Shown here: piece after piece, positions 7,143-14,417 of the stretch
How the letters are laid out: every line of letters starts with the position of its first letter
Numbering within the stretch: the stretch's first letter is position 1
Virus record (IMG/VR): IMGVR_UViG_3300027522_000035
Coordinates: 1-24,606 of that record
Reading direction: 5' to 3' (one strand)
DNA from: a virus
DNA: 24,606 nt
Notes under the pieces: model-generated
The model's database searches: none
What the model was told of the DNA's origin: nothing
What the model saw: only the letters and a program-made list of their open reading frames with translations
Position numbers and translations under genes: made by a program

Positions 7143-7853
7143 TCAATGTGTGTGTAATAGGTTAGCTATTACTTTCTCCACGTTCTCTGTAGTCATCGGT
7201 ATATTCATTATCATATGATCACTTTCATCTATCCAACTAACTGTTCTATGTGTCATTCTAGTATTTACATAATATGCTCTGCCGTGTTCAATCATCAGTT
7301 TCTTATCATCTTGCATAAACCAATCGTATTGCTGCGGGCCGCAGTTCTGAAGAAATACAATTACCCTAAAACAATTTCTGGGTATGCTTGGATGATCTCT
7401 GTGTGGTGGAAAATAACCACCAATATTTGAACGAACAATAAAGGTTCGACCTAAAGGTTCAAACGCATCACATATAGGTTGCAAACTTTCACAGGAATGA
7501 TATAAATCTGTAAACTCATTAAAATCTACATCGTCTAATTTTTTTCCTGCTGATCGACTTGCCTGTGGTAAACTAGGATTGTCTTGGTGTGTTTTGCCAG
7601 GCAAATTTGTAACAGCAAGGCCTTCTCTATTATTAGGCCTGCCCTCTTTCGGTAAGTAGTTAACCCAATCATTATCAAACAATTTAATTTCACGCCTATA
7701 CTTTTCTGGGTCAACGTAAAAATGCAAGGGTTCAAACATACCCAATTGTAATAGTCCCAACTCATTCATCAATGTTTCTTGTGTTACTTCCCCTTTAGGA
7801 AATTTATGAAACTTTCTTTTTCCTGCTGGTAAATCAACTTCATTATCCACCAT
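7143..7853 (-). CDS. 2OG-Fe(II) oxygenase, Asp/Asn hydroxylase-like
   Basis: The family uses 2-oxoglutarate and O2 to hydroxylate a substrate on a non-haem iron. In the 236 residues, the double-stranded beta-helix core is seen from about 137: FIVRSNIGGYFPPHRDHPSIP gives the H151-x-D153 pair, FRVIVFLQNC is a core strand, and ARAYYVNTRMTHRTVSW-like sequence (192-207) provides the distal H202 with R203 nearby. The N-terminal 130 residues are specific to this subgroup. The stop lies one base before the glycosyltransferase start and the start overlaps the upstream gene by 11 nt, so it is firmly part of the block. Substrate unknown; virion protein side chains and sugar or lipid intermediates are both possible. 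Confidence 0.8.
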   Translation of the reverse strand: MVDNEVDLPAGKRKFHKFPKGEVTQETLMNELGLLQLGMFEPLHFYVDPEKYRREIKLFDNDWVNYLPKEGRPNNREGLAVTNLPGKTHQDNPSLPQASRSAGKKLDDVDFNEFTDLYHSCESLQPICDAFEPLGRTFIVRSNIGGYFPPHRDHPSIPRNCFRVIVFLQNCGPQQYDWFMQDDKKLMIEHGRAYYVNTRMTHRTVSWIDESDHMIMNIPMTTENVEKVIANLLHTH

Positions 7854-9216
7854 TTTTCATACCTCTTTTTTTTATACCTCTTTTAAATAAATCTTTTCCT
7901 CTTAAATGATAATACTCTGTGTGTTTCTCAAGTGTGTCTACCATATTATCAAAACTTTCTTTGAGCTCTAATAAACTATAACACGCATGAGATGTGTGAT
8001 ATCCATAGATATTACTGACATCCATGAACACCCTTTTGCCTTTAATTTTATTTACAAACCAATCATTGCCTGCCTCACCAATTGCATCCCAAACTTTATA
8101 TTCAATTTCATAATTGTTATACATTTTTTCTTGGATTGTTCTCAACTCTTCATGTGTTCCAAAACTTTTAGTTCTTTCGTTTAACGTAGTTCTATGTTCT
8201 CTATTTGGTGCCATATTATTCACAGTAATTATTTGGGGTGATGTTTTTCCATACAATCTTATATCACTCATAGACATGTTCATTTCAACAATGTTTTGTT
8301 TTATCTCCACATTCTCACTACAATAATCATAGAAGACAATCTCTCCATCGAAATCTAACTTGTCTGCAAAAACTTCGCCACTATACCCAGCTGTTGGCGT
8401 CATTATCAAATCAAAAGGTTTTTCCGGCAGCTGCCCTAAGCCCTCCGTATTTTCTGCATAGAATATTTCATACAGTCTTGTAAATAAAACTTGAAAATAA
8501 GGATCGGTCTTGTCTATATCATCACGCCACCCAAAATTTTTCGCATGAATAATACCCCAATTCTTATTCTGCAACTCTCTTCGGTTCTGCATGTGGGCGT
8601 AAGACCAACACTTTGCGTTACGTTCTTCAACAGAAAAATTTGTGATAGTAGGAAGACCGTCAATCTTTATCCAAGATGGTGTGTAATCGTCATGAAAATT
8701 ATCATCTGCCCTTATAAAATTATCCCACTTCCCTCTTATATTTGGTTTATCCAATGATCTCCATTTTTTAAGATTAAGTTCTATGTGTTGGTGATGAATA
8801 AATGCTTTCTCGCCAGGCCTAGCAATGATGTGACCTTTGCAAAATTCATCTGTCTTTGTCCAGTTATAAAATCTTTGGATTGCAGTTGTTGAGCGAACCA
8901 TATCAAAGACCATACCCACTGAAACAATCATGGCATGAGTGTAATCTTCACAAGTTTCTAATACGTCTTGCAACTCTGTGAGGTAACATATCTTTTGATT
9001 ATGACCTGTCCCTGCACCAGTAATACCACCAGAAGTTTGCGTTAGTGTTGTCTGTAATTGTTTTTCCATCGAAAAGTCCCACTGAAACGTGACATAGGGT
9101 GGTTTTTTTTTGTTAGGATACACAATAATAAAGACAAGATTTTCAACTCCTTTTTTGGGTTTTATTTTTTCTGTGTGTTCTAACCAGAAATTTTTAACTT
9201 CTTTAAAGCTTTTCAT
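7843..9216 (-). CDS. Unknown two-domain protein; glycosyltransferase-like N-half, methyltransferase-like C-half (tentative)
   Basis: I do not recognise this 457-aa protein with confidence. The N-terminal half opens with a hydrophobic strand (LVFIIVYP), then has YTHAMIVSVGMVFDM, a later GHIIARP and IHHQHIELNLKKWR; these look like alternating strands and helices of a nucleotide-sugar-binding fold. The middle carries a Trp/Asn-rich region (WSYAHMQNRRELQNKNWGIIH). From about residue 289, FDLIMTPTAGYSGEVFADKL followed by GEIVFYDYCSENVEIKQNIV resembles the first two strands of a Rossmann methyltransferase, with D or E closing the second strand. The C-terminus (GYHTSHACYSLLELKESFD, then Lys/Arg-rich) includes a conserved-looking VFMDVSNIYGYH. 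It overlaps its neighbours on both sides (11 and 14 nt). A role in the same decoration pathway is inferred from position only. Confidence 0.5.
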   Translation of the reverse strand: MKSFKEVKNFWLEHTEKIKPKKGVENLVFIIVYPNKKKPPYVTFQWDFSMEKQLQTTLTQTSGGITGAGTGHNQKICYLTELQDVLETCEDYTHAMIVSVGMVFDMVRSTTAIQRFYNWTKTDEFCKGHIIARPGEKAFIHHQHIELNLKKWRSLDKPNIRGKWDNFIRADDNFHDDYTPSWIKIDGLPTITNFSVEERNAKCWSYAHMQNRRELQNKNWGIIHAKNFGWRDDIDKTDPYFQVLFTRLYEIFYAENTEGLGQLPEKPFDLIMTPTAGYSGEVFADKLDFDGEIVFYDYCSENVEIKQNIVEMNMSMSDIRLYGKTSPQIITVNNMAPNREHRTTLNERTKSFGTHEELRTIQEKMYNNYEIEYKVWDAIGEAGNDWFVNKIKGKRVFMDVSNIYGYHTSHACYSLLELKESFDNMVDTLEKHTEYYHLRGKDLFKRGIKKRGMKNGG

Positions 9217-10504
9217 AGTATGGTTTCCATTCGGGAAACATATCAGTCAAACATGTTCCTCTGTATTTGTCTCGTTTTGAAATATCAATCATCATTTTAT
9301 TATGTAGTTCTTCATCCCACTCCATGTTTGTAAGATAACTGGATAACTTCATGAAGGTTTTTGTGTGATGAGGTTTCACCTCAGAGTATATTTTGTCTAG
9401 ATATTGCTCTCTGATATCAGGTGGAACAGCTGTGACAATGTATAGATTTTGGCCACCTACAACAAGACTACCAGTAGCAAAATCATTATATACATCTGGC
9501 GATTCTTCTTGCAGAATATCCACTCCATCAGCTACCTCATTTAAATATCCTATGTTCAAAGAACTGACACAGGTTGCAAATAATATTTTTGTCCTAGGCA
9601 TTTTTGCAAACCTCTTAACATTCTCCATAATCTTTGGCCACTTGGAGGGAAAACGAATATAATTATTTTTCTCTCCCCAACACTCAACTGATATATTCAT
9701 CTGACAGTCCTTGAAATGTGGAACGTAATTGAATATATCTCCCCTCTTACCCATCTTTGGAGTCAAAGTTGCATTAGTGGTTATGACAAGTCGCATCTGA
9801 TCACTAACGCCCATATCAATAGCTTTATCCATCATGTCATAATTTTGAGTCAATGCAAGTGTCTCACCACCGACAAGTTTCATTTCAATGAGGTTCTTGA
9901 TAATATCGGTATATTTTTCCATATCATCTTCATCATTGACCCAAGTTCTACCATTGAGCCAACTACTTGTCATTCCCTTGCCTTGAGATACTCCAATCGC
10001 TTTATTCTCTTTTGCATAGCTGGAAGAATTATAGGGACCACACATATGACATTTAAGATTACAGAAGTTATTAGGAGCATTGTATTCCATTGTCAAATAG
10101 AAAGGATCATTCATATCTGATTCAATATACGATTCAAGTGCATCTGTATATTCTCTATATTCGCCATGTTCTTTATCAAACTTATCTAAATATACAATTC
10201 TATGACTTTCAGTCGGCGAGAGTCTTTCTTGCTCTTTACACACCATACAGTGTTTATCAATTAGTGGTGTAGGTTTGTCAGCGTTCATGAACTCATCACG
10301 AAATGTCTTCATGAATTTTGTATGATGAACTTCCATAGGGCCCATTTTATCTTGAGGATAAGACTTTGCTGATTGGTCTAATGATCTTCTTCCACCTGGC
10401 CACGATTTTAAAACACAACAAGGTTTTTTAGCTCCATCGTGATTGATGACCGTATTCATAAACGGTTGCGGGCAAAACCATTTCAAGTCTTTTAAGTTAG
10501 TCAT
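9203..10504 (-). CDS. Radical SAM protein with N-terminal twitch/SPASM-like cysteine domain
   Basis: Radical SAM enzymes use a 4Fe-4S cluster to cleave S-adenosylmethionine and start radical chemistry. The 433-aa protein has the core motif C148-x3-C152-x2-C155 (FCNLKCHMCGP), followed by a GGE loop in KLVGGETLALTQ and an ITTNATL strand, as in the TIM-barrel core. Ahead of it is an auxiliary cluster region: WFCPQPF (C11), KKPCC (C29, C30) and HCMVC (C86, C89). This arrangement is seen in twitch/SPASM-containing phage and marine bacterial proteins that modify peptides or sugars. It overlaps the upstream SPASM ORF by 8 nt (ATGACTAA) and the downstream unknown gene by 14 nt. The substrate is unknown. 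The reading frame is intact, unlike the neighbouring radical SAM gene. Confidence 0.85.
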   Translation of the reverse strand: MTNLKDLKWFCPQPFMNTVINHDGAKKPCCVLKSWPGGRRSLDQSAKSYPQDKMGPMEVHHTKFMKTFRDEFMNADKPTPLIDKHCMVCKEQERLSPTESHRIVYLDKFDKEHGEYREYTDALESYIESDMNDPFYLTMEYNAPNNFCNLKCHMCGPYNSSSYAKENKAIGVSQGKGMTSSWLNGRTWVNDEDDMEKYTDIIKNLIEMKLVGGETLALTQNYDMMDKAIDMGVSDQMRLVITTNATLTPKMGKRGDIFNYVPHFKDCQMNISVECWGEKNNYIRFPSKWPKIMENVKRFAKMPRTKILFATCVSSLNIGYLNEVADGVDILQEESPDVYNDFATGSLVVGGQNLYIVTAVPPDIREQYLDKIYSEVKPHHTKTFMKLSSYLTNMEWDEELHNKMMIDISKRDKYRGTCLTDMFPEWKPYYEKL

Positions 10505-10835
10505 AGACTATTTCCTCTCTCGTATCTCTGTCATCACCACAATATTTTGTACAGATTTTAGGAACAGATGTTCCCTTGATTAGTCCATTGAAAAAGTCAA
10601 GCCATTCTATTGACATTATGATATCTTCAATGGTATCAACATTTTCTATTTTTAATTCCTCTTTAAACAAATCGTCCATACCGGCCATACTACCATTATA
10701 ATCTGATTTCAATTTTCGTAGTGGGTCTGTCCAACAACAAGGCAACAGATAACCCTCTGCATTTAATGCAAATGATTTTCCTTTAGCACACTTTGGTTTA
10801 AGCACAGTTAATCTCACTTGGTTTGTACGGGTCAT
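10497..10835 (-). CDS. SPASM-like Fe-S domain, separate second part of a radical SAM gene
   Basis: This 112-aa ORF carries the auxiliary iron-sulphur domain expected at the C-terminus of a radical SAM enzyme: KPKC (C16), then NAEGYLLPCCW (C33, C34) and VPKICTKYC (C95, C99). There is no core domain in this ORF. It overlaps the core ORF at 10798-11385 by 38 nt in the +1 frame. The two together make the domain order core-SPASM of one normal enzyme. Its own ATG (10835) lies inside the core ORF and has only a weak GGTGG upstream. It may be made by translational coupling as a separate subunit, joined by frameshifting, or be the downstream part of a broken gene. A +1 shift just before the TAA stop of the first ORF would join INCA to KPKC, placing an extra Cys in register. 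Confidence 0.7.
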   Translation of the reverse strand: MTRTNQVRLTVLKPKCAKGKSFALNAEGYLLPCCWTDPLRKLKSDYNGSMAGMDDLFKEELKIENVDTIEDIIMSIEWLDFFNGLIKGTSVPKICTKYCGDDRDTREEIVYD

Positions 10836-11385
10836 CTGAACCAGACCACCGTGAAGATTTGTTTAGATGTAAGGGAATTTGATATTGACGAGCAAGTTCT
10901 ATAGCTTTGGATATGTCATTTTCGTTATATTTAAAAATAATATACTGCCATCTAATATCGTTACCATTCTCTTTACCAGATTTCATCACTTCAAACAAAT
11001 ATTCACCATCTTGATTTATCCTATATTTATGACTGTCCTGTGGAAGTCCATCAATACCAAACTCCCATATAGCAGATTTATTCGCACCAAACGCATCCAT
11101 GTACCAATCCATAGGTTTATGAGAAGCAGCAGTGTGTACAAAGACTCTCTTGTCTCTAGTAAGTTTAAGAAACTCTATGAACTGTGGATGAAATATTGGG
11201 TCAGATATTTGACCACAAAATTCTATCTGGTTAAAATGTTCAATGATCTTCTTAAAGCTGTCTAAAGATAAATCACCCAGATTGTTAGTAGGAACAGAAC
11301 GTCTAAGACACTTTGGACACTCCAACGTACATCGGTGGGTTATATCAAGATTTATGCTTTTCCTATCTAGTATAATTGAAAGCAA
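10798..11385 (-). CDS. Radical SAM core domain, first part of a split gene
   Basis: The 195-aa ORF holds the radical SAM core: INLDITHRCTLECPKCLRR with C19-x3-C23-x2-C26, then a barrel with FCGQISDPIFHPQF (the usual glycine motif region), VFVHTAASH and WEFGIDGL. It ends ...DDPYKPSEINCA, where relatives continue into a SPASM domain; here that domain is in the +1 frame (10497-10835). The start is also odd. The only in-frame start is TTG at 11385 with a TGA three codons upstream, whereas the best Shine-Dalgarno (AGGAG, 11402-11406 region) is spaced for ATG-ATG at 11395-11390, which is in another frame and stops after ten codons. Two frame breaks suggest a decaying gene, an assembly error, or unusual decoding. 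The core motif itself is intact. Confidence 0.72.
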   Translation of the reverse strand: MLSIILDRKSINLDITHRCTLECPKCLRRSVPTNNLGDLSLDSFKKIIEHFNQIEFCGQISDPIFHPQFIEFLKLTRDKRVFVHTAASHKPMDWYMDAFGANKSAIWEFGIDGLPQDSHKYRINQDGEYLFEVMKSGKENGNDIRWQYIIFKYNENDISKAIELARQYQIPLHLNKSSRWSGSDDPYKPSEINCA

Positions 11386-11404
11386 GTACCATCATCCTAT
11401 TCTC

Positions 11405-12145
11405 CTATTTGTGTTTAGTAAAAACACTAATTCCTAATTTACTACTAATACCTACTTTCCTAAAATCACTAGCACAATGTAATCTACAGGAATCAAACAC
11501 AATGGCATTTCCTGGCTTCCATTTGTGAGCAGAGTTACAACTTAACCCTTTTAGCCATCCATCCTTAATATGATCTAATGGCAAATTTGTCTCGAAAGGT
11601 TTTTGAGTTGTACCAATAACATTTGAGTACTCATATACACACATACTTCTGGGCAATTTTGCGAATTGCAAAGATTCATGATGACCTTTTGTTTCATGAC
11701 TGTCACCGTTAAAAAATTTACTTGGCCCATTCAAATAAAACTGATCAAAAAACATCAAGTAAGGTTCTTGATCTTCCCCCTCTATTCTTAATGGAATAGT
11801 AAATGCCTTATATATTTTAGGTAGTGTGTCTATACTATCGTCAATATGAATTATGTGAGGTTTATCGACATGGAAAAAGAACGCATACCATATCTCAATA
11901 TCACCAGCATGATCCCCAAAATATATTAAATCTCTAATTCTAGATAGAGCGGGATTATTAAAGTTTTCAATTTTAGATGTTATTGGCCCTGTGTTCTTAT
12001 GTTCCTTATTATCAGAATTTTCCCAAACATCAATTAACTCTTCAATGTCTTCTTCAGATACACAATTTTCTATAGAGTAAGGTTTATCTGTATGGGATAA
12101 GATAAAATCCTTGTCAACCTGTGATCGTTCATTTATCAACATCAT
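11405..12145 (-). CDS. 2OG-Fe(II) oxygenase-like protein
   Basis: This 246-aa protein has the marks of the 2-oxoglutarate/Fe(II) dioxygenase fold: WYAFFFHVD, then HIIHIDDS with H100-x-D102, a core strand FTIPLRIEG, and C-terminal GNAIVFDSCRLHCAS with the distal H223. SSKLGISVFTKHK follows, in which the usual Arg for 2-oxoglutarate may be replaced by K236. The long loop between (140-200) is rich in Gly, His and Asn. The start overlaps the stop of the next oxygenase gene by one base. The stop overlaps the Shine-Dalgarno of the split radical SAM gene. Closest in style to phytanoyl-CoA-dioxygenase-like proteins of marine phages; substrate unknown. Confidence 0.7.
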   Translation of the reverse strand: MMLINERSQVDKDFILSHTDKPYSIENCVSEEDIEELIDVWENSDNKEHKNTGPITSKIENFNNPALSRIRDLIYFGDHAGDIEIWYAFFFHVDKPHIIHIDDSIDTLPKIYKAFTIPLRIEGEDQEPYLMFFDQFYLNGPSKFFNGDSHETKGHHESLQFAKLPRSMCVYEYSNVIGTTQKPFETNLPLDHIKDGWLKGLSCNSAHKWKPGNAIVFDSCRLHCASDFRKVGISSKLGISVFTKHK

Positions 12146-12834
12146 TAATCAAGTTCTTTCAATACATCCTTACCAAACTGTTTAACCATAGATTTTTTCA
12201 TCAACTTAATTCGTTCTTTATTTGACCCACCATGAACGATAAAGTGAAAACGATTTTCATCAGAACTATTTAATGCTTCATGCGTCACTCCGTTGTCAAA
12301 CCAAAATCCAGTGCAATTTTCAAAGGGCAACTCTTCTTTAGTATCTACTCTTCGTAAATAACAATTGTCTGGCTGGTAAATAGCAAGGTTGATAGCAGCA
12401 GATATATTTCTCTGTCTCCCCTCATTTATTCTTGCATCACCAGCGTCATGATGTGCGTGAATATTTCCACCAGGCTTGATGAGCATAAACCTACAACGTC
12501 TATAGTGTTTGTGTGGAAAGTCTTCTAACCACCTCTTTGTCTCTGGCGCAATTTCTGCAATTTCAGTCCATCCCCACTTTACCGTGTCTTCAGTATAATT
12601 ATGGCCAGTAGGATTCATAGTATTACGCCAACCCAAAGACATATCAGATTCATCCTCATGAACAAATCCATGTATCGCAGCAGACCACCACTCATCACCA
12701 TCTTGTAGTCTATGTTCTACAAAAAACCCCTCATCATAAACTGCTTGAGTCTCTTTAATTATTATCTCTGGTATTTCTAAATCAATCTTTAAATACCAAA
12801 CATCGTTTTTTCTACACCACTGAACAGGATTCAT
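12145..12834 (-). CDS. Aspartyl/asparaginyl beta-hydroxylase-family 2OG-Fe(II) oxygenase
   Basis: This is the clearest oxygenase of the block. In 229 residues the core shows FMLIKPGGNIHAHHDAGD with H128-x-D130 as iron ligands, RNISAAINLAIYQPDNC (core strands), GFWFDNGVTHEALNSS with distal H185, and ENRFHFIVHGG with R195 placed to hold 2-oxoglutarate. This order (H-x-D, H, N-x-S, R-x-H-F-I-x-H) is typical of aspartyl/asparaginyl beta-hydroxylases, which hydroxylate Asp or Asn side chains in animals; in phages the targets are not known. It overlaps neighbours by 1 and 4 nt. Three such enzymes in one block suggest either several substrates or successive steps. Confidence 0.88.
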   Translation of the reverse strand: MNPVQWCRKNDVWYLKIDLEIPEIIIKETQAVYDEGFFVEHRLQDGDEWWSAAIHGFVHEDESDMSLGWRNTMNPTGHNYTEDTVKWGWTEIAEIAPETKRWLEDFPHKHYRRCRFMLIKPGGNIHAHHDAGDARINEGRQRNISAAINLAIYQPDNCYLRRVDTKEELPFENCTGFWFDNGVTHEALNSSDENRFHFIVHGGSNKERIKLMKKSMVKQFGKDVLKELD

Positions 12835-13514
12835 TTTCCAATCACCATAAATCTTGTACTCTTATTTGATAGAATTTTTGATCCAGAATACATAACGTCT
12901 TTAATCCTTGCTTGGTCAATCAACTCTTCTTCAGAGTTAACACAATTTATATGGTCTTCATGTTGTTCATCATCAGAAGACTGTAATATATATAGAGGAT
13001 TTTTCTGGACTACATTATTCAATTCTCTAAACTTCCACATAGGATACATGTGTTCACAAGCACAGTTTATAATAACATCATACACATCTTCTTTTGGTAT
13101 TGGTTTTAGATGCTGCCAAACATGTTGTGAGTTGAGGGGTTTAATCATAACGTTTTTCATATTAATTTTGTATCTATTTTCTTCCTTATATCGTTTATTA
13201 AACTTATAACTTATAGGTGACACATCATGATCAATCTCAAAATTTTCAATCCACTCACACTCTGGAAATGTGTCGAACATAAGAGGCACAATATACTGAG
13301 CAAACCAACCAGCAAGTAGAGCTACTCTTTTCGGTTGAACATCTAATTTCTTTAATGTCTCTACCAACCAGAGTTTACTTTCTAATTGAGAGGCGTTCAT
13401 AGAATCAAAAACTCTTTTTGTCAAGTATTGATAATTCCCAACTTCTAAATTTACGCCAGATGAAATTGCATTCTTCCAATCATTTGCCAGCTCTGGTGTA
13501 AATTGTAAATTCAT
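12831..13514 (-). CDS. SAM-dependent methyltransferase-like protein
   Basis: The reading frame is open from an ATG at 13553, but the ATG at 13514 is preferred because a strong GGAGGAA stands 7-8 nt upstream of it. The longer start would put this site inside the coding region. The 227-aa product has a Rossmann-like order: KRVALLAGWFAQYIVPLMF as motif I strand and loop (the usual G-x-G is reduced to A-G-W), WIENFEIDHDVSPIS with an acidic end of the second strand, then YDVIINCACEHMYPMW resembling the D-x-x-x-x-N/D motif IV, and a strand PLYILQSSD. A methyltransferase is likely but the cofactor loop is not standard. Its stop overlaps the downstream oxygenase by 4 nt. Confidence 0.65.
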   Translation of the reverse strand: MNLQFTPELANDWKNAISSGVNLEVGNYQYLTKRVFDSMNASQLESKLWLVETLKKLDVQPKRVALLAGWFAQYIVPLMFDTFPECEWIENFEIDHDVSPISYKFNKRYKEENRYKINMKNVMIKPLNSQHVWQHLKPIPKEDVYDVIINCACEHMYPMWKFRELNNVVQKNPLYILQSSDDEQHEDHINCVNSEEELIDQARIKDVMYSGSKILSNKSTRFMVIGK

Positions 13515-13522
13515 ATTTTGTT

Positions 13523-13540
13523 CCTCCGATACCTCCGATA
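13523..13540 (-). repeat. 9-bp tandem duplication carrying the Shine-Dalgarno
   Basis: The plus-strand unit CCTCCGATA occurs twice back to back (13523-13531 and 13532-13540), so the mRNA has two GGAGG sites in tandem before the ATG at 13514. Only the nearer one is at normal spacing. This decides the start of the methyltransferase-like gene and may raise or buffer ribosome loading. Confidence 0.8.
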
Positions 13541-13546
13541 CTATTT

Positions 13547-14407
13547 TTACCATAATGATTTCAACTCCTCAACATCGTTAGTATCTGCACTATTATTAAA
13601 TAAACAAATCCTATGATCTGGTCTTAATTTTTTTTGTTCTATATCTGAGGGAAAAATGTTGCCTGTGTAATATGAATAAATGTCTCCTTTTGGAAATACA
13701 TTAAAGAAATTTTCAGCAAGGTTATTGTTAGTTTCATTCCACATATTATACCAAAAGTGATTGAGATAATTATCAATGGTAGGATATGTAAAAAATAAAA
13801 CGTCTAAGTTCTTAACAATGTGCTTGTATATCTCTGTGAGTTGACCCCTATTCCATCGAATGACAGATGAATTTATAGGAGTTGATTGCATCGATGCATA
13901 ATTCTTTCGACACTCATTCATGTCATTCCACCAACCTCTAACAATCCACGGATGTTTCATTTCAAGAGTAAAAAAGTATGCTAAGTCTTGATGGATGATA
14001 ACGTCAAGGTCAAGATATAGAAAATTATCTCCCTTTATAGATTTAAAATCTTTCTCTGAATGTTCAGCTCTGCTGGATTCATCCAATCCACCAACGGGAT
14101 GCCAGCTGGCACCAGTGGGCATATTTTCTTCCGCTTGAAATTCATTTTGGATAAGTTGAAACATGTAGAGTTTTCTATATGCCCACATGTTTGAAGGAGC
14201 TTGTTGATTACGAAATCGACTGTGCAGACCTTCGTACTCATCCCAAGTTGTAGGAAGCAAAATATCATAATCTTTTTCTTTTTTGTCAGTGAGACAGTAA
14301 AAGTTGAAAGGGACTGAACAGTTATCTTCACACTGTTGCTTTAACTTTTCTACATATTCTCGGCTGTACTTATCGCCCCACTTGACGCATAATATTGTAT
14401 TTTTCAT
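13547..14407 (-). CDS. Glycosyltransferase, GT-A type with DXD motif (second copy type)
   Basis: This 286-aa protein opens MKNTILCVKWGDKYSREYV, has FYCLTDKKEKDYDILLP and APSNMWAYRKLYMFQL, then the metal-binding NFLYLDLDVIIHQDL with D133-L-D135 (DXD). PINSSVIRWNRGQLTEIYKH is a common acceptor-side motif in this phage and marine bacterial family, and the C-terminus RPDHRICLFNNSADTNDVEEL is also typical. Residues about 92-124, between the helix and the DXD strand, look like an insertion rich in Gly, Ser, His and Glu. It shares the opening (K-x-x-x-x-V-x-x-G-D-K-Y) with the transferase at 6440-7141 but is longer, so the two are distant paralogues at best. It is the first gene of the accessory block, 10 nt after the structural gene before it. 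Confidence 0.85.
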   Translation of the reverse strand: MKNTILCVKWGDKYSREYVEKLKQQCEDNCSVPFNFYCLTDKKEKDYDILLPTTWDEYEGLHSRFRNQQAPSNMWAYRKLYMFQLIQNEFQAEENMPTGASWHPVGGLDESSRAEHSEKDFKSIKGDNFLYLDLDVIIHQDLAYFFTLEMKHPWIVRGWWNDMNECRKNYASMQSTPINSSVIRWNRGQLTEIYKHIVKNLDVLFFTYPTIDNYLNHFWYNMWNETNNNLAENFFNVFPKGDIYSYYTGNIFPSDIEQKKLRPDHRICLFNNSADTNDVEELKSLW

Positions 14408-14417
14408 AATTGTTTAT

